From Ruminococcus flavefaciens (GTDB lineage: Bacteria > Bacillota > Clostridia > Oscillospirales > Ruminococcaceae), in assembly GCA_902777125.1 (NCBI GenBank), contig CACYSQ010000013.1, forward strand, positions 1 through 64,000: a stretch of DNA of 64,000 nucleotides. Reading direction: 5' to 3'. A model generated the notes under the pieces. It was not told the DNA's origin. It did no database searches and saw nothing but the letters and a program-made list of their open reading frames with translations. The position numbers were made by a program, and so were the translations under genes. This document shows positions 61,742 to 64,000 of the stretch, one piece after another; the first letter of the stretch is position 1, and every line of letters begins with the position of its first letter.

Positions 61742-63007
61742 ATGGACAACTCTGACTTATGGAAAATCATTCTCATCATATCTATGATGCTTTTCTCGGC
61801 ACTGTTTTCCGGTACCGAGACCGCCTATTCGAGCGTTAACAAGCTCCGCCTCAAGAACTACGAGGCTCAGGGCAGCAAAAAAGCCGCTAAGGCTCTGCGG
61901 CTCGCGAACCGTTTCGATGAGGTGCTGACTGCCGTTCTCATAGGCAACAACATCGTCAATATCGCCGCATCTTCGGTGAGCACACTGCTGTTCATCAGCT
62001 TATTCGGCGGCAACGGTCCGGTCATATCCACCATCGTGGTGACCCTCCTTGTACTCGTTTTCTGCGAGGTGCTGCCGAAGTCCTACGCAAAGAAAAATGC
62101 GGAAAAGCTCGCGCTGGCGTTTGCAGTTCCGCTGACCTTCCTCATAACGCTGTTCAAGCCGCTCGTCTTTCTGCTGAACAAGCTGTCGTCTGTTTTCGAC
62201 AGGAAGCAGACCGAGCCCAGCGTTACCGAGGACGAGCTCAAGTACATGATAGACGAGATAGAGGAGCAGGGCGTTATCGAGGAACAGGAGAGCGAGCTCG
62301 TCAAGAGTGCCCTTGAATTCGACGATATAACCGTGAATGAGATACTTATCCCCCGCGTCAAGGTCATCGGTGCGGAGGTCGGCAGCTCGATAACGGAGAT
62401 AAAGGATATCTTCATGCAGGAGATGTATTCGCGTCTGCCGGTCTACGAAAAGAGCCTCGACGATATCATCGGCATCATCACGAACAAGGCGTTCTTCAAG
62501 ATGCTGACCGAGGGCAGGGACGATATCCGCAGTATAATCCAGCCGGTTCCGCATATTGCCGACAGCAAGCTCATAAGCGAGGCTATGAAGGATATGCAGC
62601 GTTCAAAGGTGCATCTTGCGGTCGTCGTTGACCAGTACGGCGGCACCAAGGGCATCATAACCCTCGAGGACATCATCGAGGAGCTCGTCGGTGAGATCTA
62701 CGACGAGGACGACGAGATCGTGGACAATATCGTCATGACCGGCGAAAATACCTACGAGGTAGCCGGCGATGTAAGCATAAGCGATATGCTCGAAAGGCTC
62801 GGACTTGACGAAAACCTCGTCGATACGGAGTATACCTCCGTCGGCGGCTGGGTGACCGACGTCATGGAGCATATCCCCGATGCAGGCGAGACCGCTGAGA
62901 CCGGTATCTTCCGCCTTACCGCAAAGGAAGTGAGCGAGCAGACCGTTGACAAGGTCATCGTCGAGATAATAGCTCCCACGCCGGACGAGAGCTCCGAGGA
63001 AGATTAA
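61742..63007 (+). CDS. CNNM/CorC-family transporter (HlyC/CorC)
   Basis: The 421-residue protein has a CNNM membrane domain with four helices (about 5-150, F-S-A-L-F-S-G-T-E-T-A-Y-S-S), a CBS pair (about 185-320, F-D-D-I-T-V-N-E-I-L-I-P-R and V-V-D-Q-Y-G-G-T-K-G-I-I-T-L-E-D) and a C-terminal CorC domain. Members such as MgpA export Mg2+ or Na+. Divergent from corA, it fits a magnesium uptake/export pair. The ATG at 61742 has AAGGAAAGG upstream; an earlier ATG at 61718 is possible. Confidence 0.93.
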   Translation: MDNSDLWKIILIISMMLFSALFSGTETAYSSVNKLRLKNYEAQGSKKAAKALRLANRFDEVLTAVLIGNNIVNIAASSVSTLLFISLFGGNGPVISTIVVTLLVLVFCEVLPKSYAKKNAEKLALAFAVPLTFLITLFKPLVFLLNKLSSVFDRKQTEPSVTEDELKYMIDEIEEQGVIEEQESELVKSALEFDDITVNEILIPRVKVIGAEVGSSITEIKDIFMQEMYSRLPVYEKSLDDIIGIITNKAFFKMLTEGRDDIRSIIQPVPHIADSKLISEAMKDMQRSKVHLAVVVDQYGGTKGIITLEDIIEELVGEIYDEDDEIVDNIVMTGENTYEVAGDVSISDMLERLGLDENLVDTEYTSVGGWVTDVMEHIPDAGETAETGIFRLTAKEVSEQTVDKVIVEIIAPTPDESSEED

Positions 63008-63095
63008 TTGTTATGAAATCTGCACAACTCCGGCATATCGGAATTGTCAAAAACGCAGATTTTTACGATTTCGTCATTATCTTTTCCCTGACTGC

Positions 63096-63124
63096 TTGAA
63101 ATATGTGCAAATTGCGGGTATAAT
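63096..63124 (+). promoter_or_regulatory. Promoter of the cytidylate-kinase-like gene
   Basis: TTGAAA, a 17-bp spacer and TATAAT (63119-63124). Confidence 0.75.
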
Positions 63125-63155
63125 TATCCTATAATGATATTGCGGAGGGTGAACT

Positions 63156-63776
63156 ATGAAAAAAAAGATAATTACTATTGAACGTCAGTACGGAAGCGGC
63201 GGAAGCGTCATCGGAAAGCTCGCCGCAGATAAGCTCGGCATCAACTGCTATAACAGACAGATACTCGAAATGACCGCCGATAAATGCGGCATTTCCCCGG
63301 AATACCTCGAAAGCGCCGAGGAAAACGTCCCCACAAGCTTCCTCTATTCGCTGCTGCTCTCGGCTAATCCCGCAAGGTCGCTGGAGGACGATCTCCCCCT
63401 CTCCGACAAGGTGTTCCTCATGGAGAGCAGGATAATCACTGAGATCTCCGAAAAGGAGGAGAGCTTCGTCCTCGTCGGAAGATGCGGAAGCTATATCCTC
63501 GAGGATAAGGGCTGCTTCAGCGTTTACATCTACGCCGACCCTTCAGAGCGCGTGAAACGTGCCGTGAGCGAGTACGGCATTCCGGAAAATAAGGCTGAAT
63601 CTATCATGAAAAAGGCAGACAAGCGCCGCGAGACCTTCTATAACGTCAATACCGGCAAGCAGTGGCAGGACAAGGATCAGTACCACCTCTGCCTCAACAG
63701 CGCCGTTCTCGGCGACGAACTCTGCGCGGAGCTAATCGTCAAGGCGTACAACGAGTTCAACGCTAAATCTGAATGA
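63156..63776 (+). CDS. Cytidylate-kinase-like family protein
   Basis: The 206-residue P-loop kinase-like protein starts K-K-K-I-I-T-I-E-R-Q-Y-G-S-G-G-S (a variant P-loop without the usual G-K-T) and has V-G-R-C-G-S-Y-I and Y-I-Y-A-D-P-S. It belongs to the family often called cytidylate kinase-like; Cmk itself is a different protein. The nucleotide substrate is uncertain. Ribosome binding site GGAGGGTG. Confidence 0.88.
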   Translation: MKKKIITIERQYGSGGSVIGKLAADKLGINCYNRQILEMTADKCGISPEYLESAEENVPTSFLYSLLLSANPARSLEDDLPLSDKVFLMESRIITEISEKEESFVLVGRCGSYILEDKGCFSVYIYADPSERVKRAVSEYGIPENKAESIMKKADKRRETFYNVNTGKQWQDKDQYHLCLNSAVLGDELCAELIVKAYNEFNAKSE

Positions 63777-63802
63777 CCAAAGAATTATATCTCTCTTTCA
63801 TA

Positions 63803-63838
63803 GGAGCCCCTTGCGGAAACGCAGGGGGTTCCTTTTTT
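63803..63838 (+). terminator. Intrinsic terminator
   Basis: GGAGCCCCTTGCG / CGCAGGGGGTTCC with GAAA loop, then six T. Confidence 0.9.
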
Positions 63839-63859
63839 GCACACGGAAGCCGTCCCCTT

Positions 63860-63887
63860 TTGATTCTCAACTCTTTTCATGTATAAT
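63860..63887 (+). promoter_or_regulatory. Promoter of the DUF421 gene
   Basis: TTGATT, a 16-bp spacer and TATAAT (63882-63887). Confidence 0.6.
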
Positions 63888-63925
63888 CCGGCTGATTTGC
63901 GGCAGAATAATCCCGGAAGGCGGCG

Positions 63926-64000
63926 ATGATACTGACAATTGTGCTTATAAGGGCAGTTCTGCTCTATATCCTCGTTATTTTTTCGGTAAGACTCATGGGA
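63926..64000 (+). CDS. DUF421 (YetF-like) membrane protein, N-terminal part
   Basis: The first 25 codons (I-L-T-I-V-L-I-R-A-V-L-L-Y-I-L-V-I-F-S-V-R-L-M-G) match the first helix of DUF421/YetF proteins, whose next residues are normally K-R-Q. The gene runs off the window. GGAAGG precedes the ATG. Confidence 0.7.
   Translation, partial: MILTIVLIRAVLLYILVIFSVRLMG

Noticed and set aside
1-64000. tRNA or rRNA genes and IS elements
   Set aside because: I looked for T-loop motifs, rRNA signatures and transposase motifs and saw none; a covariance search could still find something missed.

Overview
The window looks like a chromosomal segment of a Gram-positive gut or rumen Clostridia, most likely Ruminococcus or a close Oscillospiraceae relative. 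This is inferred from family content: AGGAGG-type ribosome binding sites, near-consensus SigA promoters, spoVS, an ECF vitamin transporter, NfnAB, a DUF5711/CvpA-like/Clp cluster and a cohesin-like lipoprotein. The protein sequences themselves read like that group. No rRNA or tRNA gene was seen.

Positions 1-5600 are an AT-rich accessory island. It has an intact tyrosine integrase whose promoter lies between inverted repeats, a SIMPL protein, a truncated CHC2 (conjugative-element) gene, a collapsed RecQ-UvrD/NUDIX remnant and an orphan zinc-ribbon protein. From 5660 on the sequence is ordinary chromosome of about 50% GC: an ECF sigma/anti-sigma pair; a CPBP protease with a membrane XRE regulator behind a structured leader; a degenerate GGDEF-like protein; two P-loop metal-type GTPases (one with a His-rich repeat); a lipoprotein; nfnAB; ruvC-ruvA-sseB-ruvB; a C39-like protein; a phosphohexomutase homologue that has lost its active-site loops; a methyltransferase; ecfA1-ecfA2-ecfT; and yfhO-truA.

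Positions 30700-39830 hold a DUF5711 protein, a CvpA-like protein, a Clp ATPase with a McsA-like zinc finger in place of the usual N-domain, a cohesin-like lipoprotein, an MscS channel and a 959-residue anchored repeat protein. Positions 39850-45080 hold a LysM/G5/M23 peptidase, rluA, a membrane protein, a histidine phosphatase and an XRE regulator. Positions 45270-49170 hold LysR, trpB2, spoVS and ymdB. Positions 49310-55370 hold a heterodimeric ABC exporter, rplJ-rplL with an L10 leader (rplL carries a frameshift near its end), a small RHH protein, a TM2 protein, a DUF6472-like protein and, continuing to 56373, tsaD. The right end holds an ABC-2 exporter operon, a short helical protein, corA preceded by an in-frame 45-codon leader ORF, a CNNM/CorC exporter, a cytidylate-kinase-like protein and the first codons of a DUF421 protein.

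Two families of intergenic repeats run through the chromosomal part. Family I is a mobile-looking double-hairpin unit (GTCCGC..GCGGAC and TATCGCC..GGCGATA joined by an A/T linker) found in both orientations with paired base changes in its stem. Family II is a set of GTAGGGG-type hairpin modules. The most unusual items are the degenerate GlmM-like protein, the zinc-finger Clp ATPase coupled to a cohesin-like lipoprotein, the corA leader ORF, the CPBP leader RNA, the family I repeats and the rplL frameshift.
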